64,000 bases of DNA from CBDCWO01 sp965223405. GTDB lineage: Bacteria; Bacteroidota; Bacteroidia; Chitinophagales; Saprospiraceae. This document shows, one piece after another, positions 46,180 through 55,315 of the stretch. The stretch spans positions 101,737 to 165,736 of the forward strand of contig CBDCWO010000004.1 of NCBI GenBank assembly GCA_965223405.1. The letters run 5' to 3'. The position numbers were made by a program, and so were the translations under genes. The notes below the pieces were generated by a model, which saw only the letters and a program-made list of their open reading frames with translations, had not been told where the DNA came from and made no database searches. Position 1 is the first letter of the stretch. Each line of letters opens with the position of its first letter.

Positions 46180-47805
46180 TCAAAGATGAATTGTAACCTT
46201 TTTCAATTCGGATGATTTATGTCTTAGTTTTCCATTTACATATATCCTGAAGCCCATTCCCCGTTGGAAATGTGTTCCGTTTCGATCCCAAAGTATCCCC
46301 AATTCATCACCGTGAATTCTAACCTTATCTAAACAAAACCAATCCCAGGTTTCCGGAATTAATGGTTCAATTACTATTAAATTCTCTAAAGAGGGTTTAA
46401 GTCCAATCAAATCACTAATAATTAAATCACTGAAACCTGAATGGTTGTAATCTTTACCTCTTTCAATTCCTCCTTTTTGAATTGACCAACTATTGTTTTC
46501 CCATGATTTTAGACGTGTTCGGGCAATCCAATCTCCTGTAAATGGGTTTAGATTTTCGTCTATCCATGGCCGGATAGTTCCATCTTCCAAGGTGATTTGA
46601 TGGCTTTTAGCATATTGTTTTAAAAGCGTAAAGTAATCGGTTTTGTGTATTGAACCATTTAGTTGATAATTATTTAGAAAATTGGCCAAAGCTTTTAAGG
46701 TTTGCGTCGTAGCAAAGGGCCAGGAGGGCCCATTCCATTGACATTCATGTCCTTCGTAACTAATTTCAAAATAGGGATGAGATCTTTCACAAACAGTCAA
46801 TCCAAAAGGAGCAGAGAATCCCATGGTGTCCAAAACATATTTCCACGCTCTTGCATAATCTGTTTCATCGGGTGGGATATTAAAATACCAAGGGATATAA
46901 CCCAGTAGCTCCCGAACATTAATCGGTGAAGTGTTGATGTTGTAATTTCTAGGCAAACTGCTGAAAAAGGATAGAGAGTCATGCCATAATCTTTGTGAAA
47001 TTAACTGTTTTAACTGCGACGATTTGTCAATAAAAATGTTGTAATTTTCAATATCATCAATCCATTGTGCCAATTCGGCGAGTGCCCGGGAATCACCGTA
47101 CATATAACTATTTATTGTAGGACGAATGGCCGGTGTATTCCATTGATATTTTCCACCACTGAGGATTCTTCCGCCGACGCTTATTTCCATTCCATCATTC
47201 CCATCAAATTGCCAAAACATTAATTTACCCGAATCTCTTCTTATATTCTCCCAGGCATAATAATTCTCAATCAATAGGGGCAAGAGATTTTTCGTCTCCA
47301 CTTGGTCCGGATTTACTTTGGCATATGCGAGAAACGCGTCAGCAATCCAAAAGCTGTATTTTCTTAATCCTTCCTCCGATTCTTTCAGCCAAAAGTGAAT
47401 ATAGTCTTTAACATAATCCGGATTTCTGAGCCATCTGGCTTCATAAATATGATGAGCTGCTGGACAATTGATCGTATTGTATTTACCAGACCAGCCTACC
47501 TTTGGCAAAAACTCGGTAAAAACAAACCCGTGGGGAGTCTTGCGGATGTGTTTGCGAAAGGTCCACCAACGAAAATAGTAGATCTTTTCTATGCTCTTAT
47601 CTGGTAAATTTACCAGAGGAATATTTTCTTTCAACCAAAATTTCGCAGAATCATTTGGCACATATTGTATGTACAGTTCATTATCACCTTCATTAAATTG
47701 AGTGATATAATGAGAAAAGTCATCAAAGTTAAGCAGGTTTTTATTCAGGGTATTCGTACAGCTCCAAAAGAATAAACTGCTCAATACAAAAAGTCTAAAA
47801 TGCAT
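46180..47805 (-). CDS. Lipoprotein glycoside hydrolase of the six-hairpin (MGH1/GH63-like) type
   Basis: A 541-residue surface or periplasmic enzyme, from the start at 47805 (MHFRLFVLSSLFFWSC, lipobox Cys at 16); a start at 47835 adds ten residues ahead of the signal. The body shows the (alpha/alpha)6 pattern of GH63/GH37-like enzymes: FWQFDGNDGMEISVGGR, RPTINSYMYGDSRALAELA, ECQWNGPSWPFATTQTLKAL and GKDYNHSGFSDLIISDLIG. Acidic residues in FDGNDGME and YEGHE are candidate catalytic groups. The substrate is probably an alpha-glucoside or mannoside, but this cannot be read from sequence. Confidence 0.82.
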   Translation of the reverse strand: MHFRLFVLSSLFFWSCTNTLNKNLLNFDDFSHYITQFNEGDNELYIQYVPNDSAKFWLKENIPLVNLPDKSIEKIYYFRWWTFRKHIRKTPHGFVFTEFLPKVGWSGKYNTINCPAAHHIYEARWLRNPDYVKDYIHFWLKESEEGLRKYSFWIADAFLAYAKVNPDQVETKNLLPLLIENYYAWENIRRDSGKLMFWQFDGNDGMEISVGGRILSGGKYQWNTPAIRPTINSYMYGDSRALAELAQWIDDIENYNIFIDKSSQLKQLISQRLWHDSLSFFSSLPRNYNINTSPINVRELLGYIPWYFNIPPDETDYARAWKYVLDTMGFSAPFGLTVCERSHPYFEISYEGHECQWNGPSWPFATTQTLKALANFLNNYQLNGSIHKTDYFTLLKQYAKSHQITLEDGTIRPWIDENLNPFTGDWIARTRLKSWENNSWSIQKGGIERGKDYNHSGFSDLIISDLIGLKPSLENLIVIEPLIPETWDWFCLDKVRIHGDELGILWDRNGTHFQRGMGFRIYVNGKLRHKSSELKKVTIHL

Positions 47806-47993
47806 ACTCAAATATCCGGTGTGTAATTGGTTCATTCCTAATTTTCTATAAATCGGAAAGGTAAATTTACGATTTGGACCAGAAATTTAGTTTATTTTGT
47901 AATTATCCATCCAAGACCAAACTATATACTCAGGTTATGGGTTATTGTTTTGAAATAAAAAGGGAACCACTATCGATAATATAATATAATTTC

Positions 47994-48788
47994 ATGACTG
48001 TAATCTTGGTTTTTGTAGCTTCATTATTCTGGTTTGAACAAACAAATGATATTATGATCGTTGCGCATCGGGGAGCTTCCAAATCGGCACCGGAAAACAC
48101 CTTACCGGCTTTTAAACTTGCATGGGAACAGGGGGCTGATGCGATTGAAGGAGATTTTCACATGACCAAGGATGGGCAGATTGTTTGTATTCATGATCAT
48201 AACACTAAGAAAGTCGCAAGACAGAACTTGATTGTTAAAGAATCAACGCTTGCTGAACTTCGAACTCTGGATGTAGGGTTATGGAAAGATAAAGAATATC
48301 GTGGTACAATTATTCCAACTCTTGATGAAGTGTTGAAAACAGTGCCCAAGAGTAAAAAGATATATATAGAGATCAAATGTGGCCCTGAAATCGTTCCTGT
48401 ACTGGTTCCTGCTCTCAAGAAATCTCAGCTGACTTTAGATCAAATTGTGATTATTTCATTTAATAAATTGGTTATCAAGGAAATAAAGAAAATGGCTCCT
48501 GATTACAAAGCAAATTGGTTATTGAGTCTTAGAAAAGGAAATCAGGACCAAACGGTTCCTGAAATTAAAAAAGTACTTACGACCTTATCTGATATTCAGG
48601 CAGATGGTCTGAGTACCTCCTCCAACCTTAAGGAGAGTACTTATATTAAAGCTATTTTGTCAGCGGGATATGAATATCATGTTTGGACAATTGACAATCC
48701 GCAGACGGCTAAAAGATTTATTGAGTGGGGCGCTATGTCTATCACCACCAATGTGCCAGGTTTGATGAGGAAAGAATTGAAAAATTAG
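47994..48788 (+). CDS. Glycerophosphodiester phosphodiesterase
   Basis: Hydrolyses glycerophosphodiesters to glycerol 3-phosphate and an alcohol. The 264 residues carry the family marks: VAHRGASKSAPENTLPAF (catalytic His-Arg and Glu), EGDFHMTKDGQIVCIHDHN (Glu, Asp, His metal ligands), IYIEIKCG and, near the end, YEYHVWTIDNPQTAKRFIEWG. A short N-terminal hydrophobic stretch (MTVILVFVASLFWF) suggests export or membrane anchoring. It is divergent from the glycosidase gene. Confidence 0.92.
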   Translation: MTVILVFVASLFWFEQTNDIMIVAHRGASKSAPENTLPAFKLAWEQGADAIEGDFHMTKDGQIVCIHDHNTKKVARQNLIVKESTLAELRTLDVGLWKDKEYRGTIIPTLDEVLKTVPKSKKIYIEIKCGPEIVPVLVPALKKSQLTLDQIVIISFNKLVIKEIKKMAPDYKANWLLSLRKGNQDQTVPEIKKVLTTLSDIQADGLSTSSNLKESTYIKAILSAGYEYHVWTIDNPQTAKRFIEWGAMSITTNVPGLMRKELKN

Positions 48789-48842
48789 GCATTATGCCCA
48801 ATGGATAGCAATTAGAAAATGGCAAATCCTTGGATTGTTGAT

Positions 48843-50345
48843 CTAATTGGGTTTTCGTATTTTTTCTAATTCATTTTGCAGTTGGGCAACCATCTCAGGT
48901 TTGGATTCAAATAGATTATTTTTTTCTCCTGGATCTTGGATCACATTGTATAATTGACCTGCAGTCAATTCAGTTTCTGTGCTCCATCCACCGGATCCTG
49001 AACCTTCGATATATTTCCAATCACCTTTACGGATGGCAAACATGCCTCTGACCGAATGATGAATAATTGGCTGACGACTGTGTTTTTGAGGTTCATTTTT
49101 GACCAAAGGGAGCATGCTGTATCCATCAGTAGGGATTTTTTCTTCACCACCTAAAAGTTCCACCAGGGTAGCCATGATATCGATGTGGCAAATAGGAGTA
49201 TTGATTTTTTTCCCTTCCTTAACCGAGCCAGATTCCCACCAGATAAACGGAACTCGATGTCCTCCTTCCCAAATATCTGCCTTGGTTCCACGGAAATGAT
49301 AACTTGGATTGTGATCATAGGCAAGAACTGATTTCACAGCTCCATTCATGTTTTTACCATTGCGGGCCGGGGATCCGTTATCCGAGGTGAATATGATTAT
49401 GGTATTTTCTGTCAGGTCAGAATTTTTGACGGCCTGGATAATTTTTCCTACACCAGCATCAACTTGCTGTACATAGTCCCCGTATAGTCCTGCATTGCTA
49501 GTACCAATGAATTGGGTAATAGGTGCGATAGGAGTATGTGGAGCGGTAAGCGAAAAGTATAAAAAAAATGGACTTTCTTGCGATTCTATATATTCGATAG
49601 ATCGTTTAGTGATAGCTGGCATGACCGTTCTGAGATCCCAACCTGGGGCCATTGGTCCAGGTGTGCCGAACATAGTGTCTGGTTTAACAGCGGAAGGCAG
49701 CACTACTACTCGATCATTTTCAATCATTGTATAGGGAGCGAAATTAGGCACGTCGTCACCAAAATAGTAGTCAAACCCTCGGGTAATAGGGCCATTTTTT
49801 ATAGACTTTGAAAAATCGACATAGGCACTAAACTGATTTCTAATCGGACTTTCATATTTACCTAAAGGAACAGAGTCGTTGATGGATCGGCCGTCTGTAG
49901 TTGGCCATTCCCAGCCTAAATGCCACTTGCCTATGCAAGCGGTATGATAGCCTTGTCTCTTCAAGAGGCCAGGCAAGGTTGTTTTATTCTTAGGGATAAG
50001 AGGTCCATCCCATGGCCACAGCACAGAGGATTTAAGTTCTGATCTCCAGGCGTATTCTCCCGTGAGGATGGAATATCGGGTTGGGGTACACACAGCGGAA
50101 GGACTGTGTGCATCTGTAAATAGCAGACCTTCACTTGCCATTTGATCAAGAGCAGGAGTAGAAATTTTAGAATCCGAATTTAAGCAACTCAGATCACCAT
50201 ATCCCAGGTCATCGGCCAGAATTAAGATAATATTTGGAGGGCTATCAGGTTTTTGACATCCATAATAGCTGGTCAACAACGGGATGAGTATTATGCAAAA
50301 TGAAATTGTGAGCTGATTACTCCGGTATTTCATGATGGTTTTCAA
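48843..50345 (-). CDS. Sulfatase (Cys-type, formylglycine-dependent) lipoprotein
   Basis: An envelope sulfatase of 500 residues, probably removing sulfate from algal or animal polysaccharides. The signal (ISFCIILIPLLTSYYGC) ends in a lipobox Cys at residue 30. Metal ligands lie in LILADDLGYGD; the formylglycine-forming Cys is C86 in AVCTPTR (C-x-P-x-R), followed by SILTGEYAWR. Later motifs include GKWHLG, ITRGFDYYFG, FTSDNGSP and GWSTETELTAGQLYN. A start at 50333 (MKYRSN) is equally possible. A maturase for the Cys is not in the window. Confidence 0.92.
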   Translation of the reverse strand: MKTIMKYRSNQLTISFCIILIPLLTSYYGCQKPDSPPNIILILADDLGYGDLSCLNSDSKISTPALDQMASEGLLFTDAHSPSAVCTPTRYSILTGEYAWRSELKSSVLWPWDGPLIPKNKTTLPGLLKRQGYHTACIGKWHLGWEWPTTDGRSINDSVPLGKYESPIRNQFSAYVDFSKSIKNGPITRGFDYYFGDDVPNFAPYTMIENDRVVVLPSAVKPDTMFGTPGPMAPGWDLRTVMPAITKRSIEYIESQESPFFLYFSLTAPHTPIAPITQFIGTSNAGLYGDYVQQVDAGVGKIIQAVKNSDLTENTIIIFTSDNGSPARNGKNMNGAVKSVLAYDHNPSYHFRGTKADIWEGGHRVPFIWWESGSVKEGKKINTPICHIDIMATLVELLGGEEKIPTDGYSMLPLVKNEPQKHSRQPIIHHSVRGMFAIRKGDWKYIEGSGSGGWSTETELTAGQLYNVIQDPGEKNNLFESKPEMVAQLQNELEKIRKPN

Positions 50346-50424
50346 TTTAGGTAACTGAATGAGTATAAATTAGTTTCCATTGTTCTTTAGAAGTATGGTG
50401 TGTTGGTTTTTTCTTGTACTATTA

Positions 50425-51450
50425 TTATGTATCGAATAAAGTTCCTACCTGCCCAGGTGGAATTACCCCTAGATGCTTGAATGCTCTATCCGTGGCTTCT
50501 CTTCCGCGCGGTGTTCGTTGTATAAACCCTTCCATTATGAGGAATGGTTCATGGACTTCCTCGATCGTTCCTGCTTCTTCTCCCACGGCAGTTGCAATCG
50601 TATTCAGACCTACCGGACCACCTTTGAATTTGTGGATAATGGTATCGAGGATTCGATTATCCATTTCATCCAAACCATATTCATCCACATTAAGGGCCTT
50701 TAACCCATATTGGGCAATATCGCTGTCAATAGTGCCATTTCCTTTGATTTGTGCAAAATCTCTAATCCTTCGTAACAAGGCATTCGCAACTCTGGGGGTT
50801 CCGCGGCTCCGCCTGGCAATCTCAGTTGCACCATCCCTGGTAATCGGCACCTCCAGGATCTTACTGGACCGTATAATGATTTTTTCTAATACTTCCATTG
50901 GGTAATAGTCTAAATGAAATGAAATCCCAAATCTGGCACGCATTGGCGGAGTGAGCAGTCCTGTTCTGGTCGTAGCTCCTACTAATGTAAAAGGATTAAG
51001 ATTGATTTGAACACTGCGAGCATTTGGACCGGTATCGATCATGATATCAATCCTAAAATCCTCCATCGCTGAATATAAATATTCTTCAACTACATTATTT
51101 AGTCGATGGATTTCATCAATAAACAATACATCACCCTCTTGTAAATTGGTTAACAACCCAGCAAGGTCACCGGGCTTTTCAATTACTGGACCAGATGTTA
51201 GCCTTAAATTCTTTTCAAGCTCAAAAGCTATGATATGCGCTAAAGTAGTTTTCCCTAAACCCGGAGGGCCATGCAATAAGACATGATCCAAAGCATCGCC
51301 TCTTTGTTTTGCTGCTTGAATAAACACTTTTAGATTATCTACAATTTTGGTCTGACCACTAAACTCAGTTAAGGCTTTGGGCCGTAGCGCTTTCTCAAGA
51401 GCTTGTTCTTCAAATGGGCCAGGTTTTGACGGATCAAGATTTGGGTTCAT
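50425..51450 (-). CDS. ruvB: Holliday junction branch migration helicase RuvB
   Basis: AAA+ motor that drives branch migration with RuvA. The 341 residues are full length: Walker A GPPGLGKTT (61-69), Walker B with VLFIDEIHRL (108-117), the sensor FTLVGATTRTGLLTPPMRARFG split by the arginine finger, and the C-terminal winged helix (TIATAVGEEAGTIEEVHEPF, then GFIQRTPRGR). The gene stands alone; ruvA and ruvC are not in the window. Confidence 0.98.
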   Translation of the reverse strand: MNPNLDPSKPGPFEEQALEKALRPKALTEFSGQTKIVDNLKVFIQAAKQRGDALDHVLLHGPPGLGKTTLAHIIAFELEKNLRLTSGPVIEKPGDLAGLLTNLQEGDVLFIDEIHRLNNVVEEYLYSAMEDFRIDIMIDTGPNARSVQINLNPFTLVGATTRTGLLTPPMRARFGISFHLDYYPMEVLEKIIIRSSKILEVPITRDGATEIARRSRGTPRVANALLRRIRDFAQIKGNGTIDSDIAQYGLKALNVDEYGLDEMDNRILDTIIHKFKGGPVGLNTIATAVGEEAGTIEEVHEPFLIMEGFIQRTPRGREATDRAFKHLGVIPPGQVGTLFDT

Positions 51451-52019
51451 AAAACATTTGTTATTCCAAAATAGAATATTGTTTCCAGTTTTTCAATTTT
51501 GTGATTGAAGATAGTTATTAAACAACTTCATTGTTCAGGAGAGCAACAAGGCTTGATTTCTCCTAAAATTTTTCATTCCATTGCTCCATACTTTTGCCTA
51601 CGGTATTGCTGCATCATTGAGGCCACCCTTGTTAAGGCCTTTGTCTTTTCTCATTCTGTGTTAAAACCTGGCCATAGATGTCCTGATATTCCCGGCATTA
51701 AGATATTACAATTCATTCTAATAATACACAATATAAGCTGAGTAGACGGAAAAATTACTCCAGCTTAAACGAAATTATATGCACTTATGGAATTCACTAG
51801 TTTAATATGGCTAAGTACTCATTTTTAACCAGACCATATGATAAAGGTTCCTGGCTTAATTTAAGTATTCCAGAGCACTTTTTCTGCCGCCTTACCGTTA
51901 AAATATATAGTAGATAATATATAAGTTACTATGTAGATAATGCAATAAATTATATCTTTGCGCCCTTAAAAGATAATTATCTCATTAAAATTTTATAAAT
52001 AATTGTAAATCAAGTAATT
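51451..52019. other. 569-bp intergenic region
   Basis: Divergent region between ruvB and the glycogen-binding gene. I recognise no gene; short frames on either strand are broken or of random-looking composition. A weak hairpin (AGGCC at 51620-51624 with GGCCT at 51636-51640) is followed by a T-rich stretch. The TATCTTTG promoter element at 51953 is the one clear signal. Confidence 0.5.
51953..51960 (+). promoter_or_regulatory. -7 promoter element TATCTTTG of the glycogen-binding gene
   Basis: Exact TAnnTTTG match with the common continuation CGCC, about 60 bp ahead of the ATG at 52020. The same eight bases occur before the ATP-grasp operon at 55256. Confidence 0.7.
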
Positions 52020-52328
52020 ATGAGTCTTACAAAAAAGTATCTTAAAACCAAGCCAGTTTGCAAAGTTACGTTCAAATTAACCCCTGAAGTATCTGAAAAA
52101 ATCGCTAAGGCCAATTTAGTTGGTGATTTCAATAACTGGGATGTTGATGCGTTTAAAATGACCAAAAAGAAAGATGGTACTTTTAGTCGTATAGTAGATT
52201 TGGAAGTTGGAAAAAAATACCAATTCCGATACTTAATAGATGGTGAACATTGGATCAACGATGAGAAGGCTGACGATTATGTTCCTAATGGAGTTAGCTT
52301 TGAGAGTAATTGCGTGGTAGAATTATAA
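52020..52328 (+). CDS. Stand-alone glycogen-binding (CBM48/AMPK-beta type) protein
   Basis: A 102-residue cytosolic protein that is a single CBM48 domain: VTFKLTPEVSEKIAKANLVG, then DFNNWDVDAFKM (the W-containing sugar-binding loop), DGTFSRIVDLEVGKKYQFRY and LIDGEHWINDEKADDYVPN. No catalytic module is attached. Its neighbour, converging on it, is the branching enzyme gene, which supports a role in targeting or regulating glycogen enzymes. Its own TATCTTTG promoter element suggests strong, separate expression. Confidence 0.9.
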   Translation: MSLTKKYLKTKPVCKVTFKLTPEVSEKIAKANLVGDFNNWDVDAFKMTKKKDGTFSRIVDLEVGKKYQFRYLIDGEHWINDEKADDYVPNGVSFESNCVVEL

Positions 52329-52353
52329 TTGGTCAATTCTATTATGATTTAAC

Positions 52354-52431
52354 TAGGAAGTAAGTTCAGAATCGAAATGCAGGTTACTTGTCTAATGACA
52401 AATAACATTTGATGCTTAAACTTACTTCCTA
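52354..52431. terminator. Long inverted repeat between convergent glycogen genes
   Basis: TAGGAAGTAAGTT (52354-52366) pairs perfectly with AACTTACTTCCTA (52419-52431), then T8 follows on the plus strand. The 52-base loop contains a second stem, TTGTC-TAAT-GACAA, extended by GTTA/TAAC with one mismatch. The right arm overlaps the glgB stop codon. It probably terminates the plus-strand gene and may also structure the end of the glgB mRNA. Confidence 0.75.
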
Positions 52432-54342
52432 TTTTTTTTCATAAATTATCATTCCGAGGGAAGGAATATCAACCGTAACTTGATATTTGATTTCTTTGTT
52501 AACCTTTAGTTTTTTCACCTCTAATTCCTGTTTCACAACAGAAGCTGAACCTCCATACCTTTCGTCATCACTGTTAAATACTAGTTGCCAAGATTTTGAT
52601 CGCTTTACATTGAATTGATAGTCTCTTCTGGAGATAGGTGTAAAGTTCCCTATGACGATTAAGTCATCTTTACTTAGTTTCCCGCTTCGTAGATAGATCA
52701 AAACAGATTGTTTATAATCATCGATTTTGAGCCATTCGAATCCTTTTTGATCAAAGTCATTTTCAAACAATGCAGGTTTGGTCTTGTATATTCTATTTAG
52801 CTCTATCACAAGATTTTGGATGCCTTGGTGTAACTCATATTGAAGCAACTCCCAACTTAATTCGTTAGCAAAATCCCATTCTTTGGTCTGAGCAATCTCC
52901 GAACCCATGAAGAGTAATTTGGCCCCAGGATGAGTATACATATAAGTATACAATAATCGTAGGTTTGCAAATTTTTGCAATTCCTCACCTGGCATTTTAT
53001 AGATTAATGAAGCCTTGCCATGCACAACCTCATCGTGAGATAATGGAAGTACATATTTTTCAGAAAATGCATAAATGAGGCTAAATGTAATTTGACCGTG
53101 ATGAAAACTTCTGTGGATAGGATCCTGGGCGAAATAGGCCAACGTATCATGCATCCACCCCATCATCCACTTCATTGTAAATCCAAGACCTTCATGATCG
53201 ACGGCTTCAGTAACTTTAGGATAGGCAGTAGATTCTTCGGCAATGGTCAGCACCTGAGGAAATGAGTTGGATATTTCCGAATTGAGGTTTCTAATAAATT
53301 TTATTGCATGAAGATTTTCATTTCCTCCAAATTCGTTTGGTTCCCATGCGCCATCTTCACGAGAATAATCCAGATACAACATTGATGCCACTGCGTCTAC
53401 TCTCAATCCATCAATATGGTATTTGGATAACCAAAAACATGCATTGCTTATTAAAAATGAGATAACTTCCTGTCGTTCGTAATTAAATATTAAGCTTTTC
53501 CAATCCTGATGGTATCCTTTACGAGGATCAGGGTGTTCGTAGACATGGGTTCCGTCAAAGTAGCCAAGTCCATGGCCGTCATCTGGAAAATGACTTGGAA
53601 CCCAGTCCAGGATGACACCGATTCCGGCTTGATGAAACGCATCGATTAGAGTCATTAATCCTTGTGGTGATCCATATCGGCTGGAGGCGGCAAAAAAACC
53701 AGTAATTTGGTATCCCCAAGAGGGCGCATACGGATATTCCATTACCGGCATAAATTCAACATGAGTAAATCCCATTTTCACAACATATGGAACCAAATTT
53801 TCTTTCAGTTCATCGTATGTCATTATGGTGCCGGAGGATGATTTCATCCAACTTGCCAGATGTACTTCATAAATCGAAACAGGAGTGGAAAATTTATTGA
53901 GCTTTTTTCTTTGTTTCAACCAGGCTTCATCCATCCATTGGTAATTAAGATCCCAGACTATTGATGCAGTTTGCGGAGGATGTTCGGTGCGGTAAGCATA
54001 CGGGTCGCTCTTTTCAAGCCATTGGTTATCGAGTTTGGATTGTATTCTGTATTTGTACAGATGCCCTAATTCTACTCCTGGGATAAAACCTTCCCAGATA
54101 CCAGATTTATCCCATCGTACGTATAATTCATATCCTTGACTATTCCAATTGTTAAACTCTCCTGAAACCTCTACGGACTTAGCTCCGGGTGCCCAGACGG
54201 CAAAGTAAACACCACTGATACTATTTACTTCAGTTATGTGCGATCCAAATTTTTTCCATAACCGGTAATGTTTACCTTTTCGAAACAAGTAAACATCATA
54301 GTCAGTAAATAGACTCAAGTACAAACATTTACGATTATCCAT
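52429..54342 (-). CDS. glgB: 1,4-alpha-glucan branching enzyme
   Basis: Makes alpha-1,6 branches in glycogen. The 637 residues have an N-terminal CBM48 domain (~20-115; FAVWAPGAKSVEVSGEFNNW) and a GH13 catalytic barrel: DWVPSHFPDDGHGL, GLRVDAVASM with the nucleophile D316, IAEESTAYP with the acid (E369/E370) and LPLSHDEVVHG. The C-terminal beta domain ends at TVDIPSLGMIIYEKK. The ATG overlaps the last eight bases of the esterase gene, so the two are coupled. Its 3' end lies in the structured inverted repeat. Confidence 0.96.
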   Translation of the reverse strand: MDNRKCLYLSLFTDYDVYLFRKGKHYRLWKKFGSHITEVNSISGVYFAVWAPGAKSVEVSGEFNNWNSQGYELYVRWDKSGIWEGFIPGVELGHLYKYRIQSKLDNQWLEKSDPYAYRTEHPPQTASIVWDLNYQWMDEAWLKQRKKLNKFSTPVSIYEVHLASWMKSSSGTIMTYDELKENLVPYVVKMGFTHVEFMPVMEYPYAPSWGYQITGFFAASSRYGSPQGLMTLIDAFHQAGIGVILDWVPSHFPDDGHGLGYFDGTHVYEHPDPRKGYHQDWKSLIFNYERQEVISFLISNACFWLSKYHIDGLRVDAVASMLYLDYSREDGAWEPNEFGGNENLHAIKFIRNLNSEISNSFPQVLTIAEESTAYPKVTEAVDHEGLGFTMKWMMGWMHDTLAYFAQDPIHRSFHHGQITFSLIYAFSEKYVLPLSHDEVVHGKASLIYKMPGEELQKFANLRLLYTYMYTHPGAKLLFMGSEIAQTKEWDFANELSWELLQYELHQGIQNLVIELNRIYKTKPALFENDFDQKGFEWLKIDDYKQSVLIYLRSGKLSKDDLIVIGNFTPISRRDYQFNVKRSKSWQLVFNSDDERYGGSASVVKQELEVKKLKVNKEIKYQVTVDIPSLGMIIYEKK

Positions 54343-55117
54343 TATTTGAGTTTAATGACCACTCCAGAAAATGAGGCATGGCCTTTGCCCAAGTGGAAGG
54401 TTCATGCCGACCACCAGGAATTTCAAGATACCTGATATTTTCTTTGGAATATCCTAGATTTTCTAATTCTTTAATCAAATCTAATGTATCATCGATAGAG
54501 TCGATAATTCCGTTATTATTTCGATCAGAAAATTCATCATTTGTACCGGCCTCAAACCAAAACCGATATCCAGGCTTATAAAATGAAGACCGGATCACTT
54601 CATGCATTATACGATGAGCATCAGGGTCCTCTTCAGTAAAAGCCCGGTAGCGCCACCAAAAAGATCCGGAGAACAATCCCACAGTTTGAAAAAGGGAAGG
54701 ATAATTCCAGGCAATATCAAATGCCGATAACGCTCCTAGTGAAAACCCTGCAAACATTGACATTCTGGGATTCACCTGTATCCTGAAAGTTGATGAAACA
54801 AATAACATCAGTTCCTGAGTGATAAAATAGGCATACTGATTAGCTTTTGTACCTCTTTTTTTATAATCCGGAAAATGGGCTACTCCATATTCTTGTAAAC
54901 GGGCTTCACTGGCGTAAACTGCAACGGCAAAGATATAATGGCCCTTTTTTTCTTGCTCTTCCAATTGTTTTTCCAAAAAAAGCTCATCCGACAGCTGTCC
55001 GTCATTAAGTATTAAAAACCAGGTGTTTGAATCCACTCTTTCCGGTATGAAAAAATCTATCGTAAAATCTTTTTTGAGAGACCGGGAATAAAATCGTTGA
55101 CAAGTCATGGTTTTCAT
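54335..55117 (-). CDS. Alpha/beta-hydrolase (esterase D/enterochelin esterase type)
   Basis: A soluble 260-residue hydrolase from the start at 55117 (MKTMTCQRFYSRSL); an ATG at 55144 would add nine residues. The nucleophile elbow is MFAGFSLGALSAFD (G-x-S-x-G), an Asp candidate lies near the EF-hand-like DRNNNGIIDSIDDTLD, and the His in PGGRHEPSTWAKAMPHFLEW. The final codons overlap the glgB start by eight bases. Similar esterases sit beside glycogen genes in other bacteria, but the substrate is not known; acyl or carbonate esters of sugars are possible. Confidence 0.85.
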   Translation of the reverse strand: MKTMTCQRFYSRSLKKDFTIDFFIPERVDSNTWFLILNDGQLSDELFLEKQLEEQEKKGHYIFAVAVYASEARLQEYGVAHFPDYKKRGTKANQYAYFITQELMLFVSSTFRIQVNPRMSMFAGFSLGALSAFDIAWNYPSLFQTVGLFSGSFWWRYRAFTEEDPDAHRIMHEVIRSSFYKPGYRFWFEAGTNDEFSDRNNNGIIDSIDDTLDLIKELENLGYSKENIRYLEIPGGRHEPSTWAKAMPHFLEWSLNSNNG

Positions 55118-55255
55118 ACGACCAAATATAATAAAGCTTTGCAAAGAATGATTATGACCAAATAGAATATATATGAATATATACAGTGTGGGTTCCCCTA
55201 ATATCTGACAAAGTTTATTTGGCTCTAAGAAAGTAGATTGAATAGATATTCTTCC

Positions 55256-55263
55256 TATCTTTG
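55256..55263 (+). promoter_or_regulatory. -7 promoter element TATCTTTG of the ATP-grasp operon
   Basis: Exact TAnnTTTG match continuing CGCC, 52 bp ahead of the ATG at 55316. A TTG occurs at 55238-55240 but the spacing is short for a -33 element. Confidence 0.65.
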
Positions 55264-55315
55264 CGCCTTTGGGTATAAAGTTCTACAGATTGTTGTTTCT
55301 GGACATGATTAATAT

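Noticed and set aside
51505..51741. A 78-codon frame between ruvB and the CBM48 gene
   Set aside because: There is no family resemblance and the start region lacks promoter or ribosome-site support; frames on the opposite strand are broken by stops.
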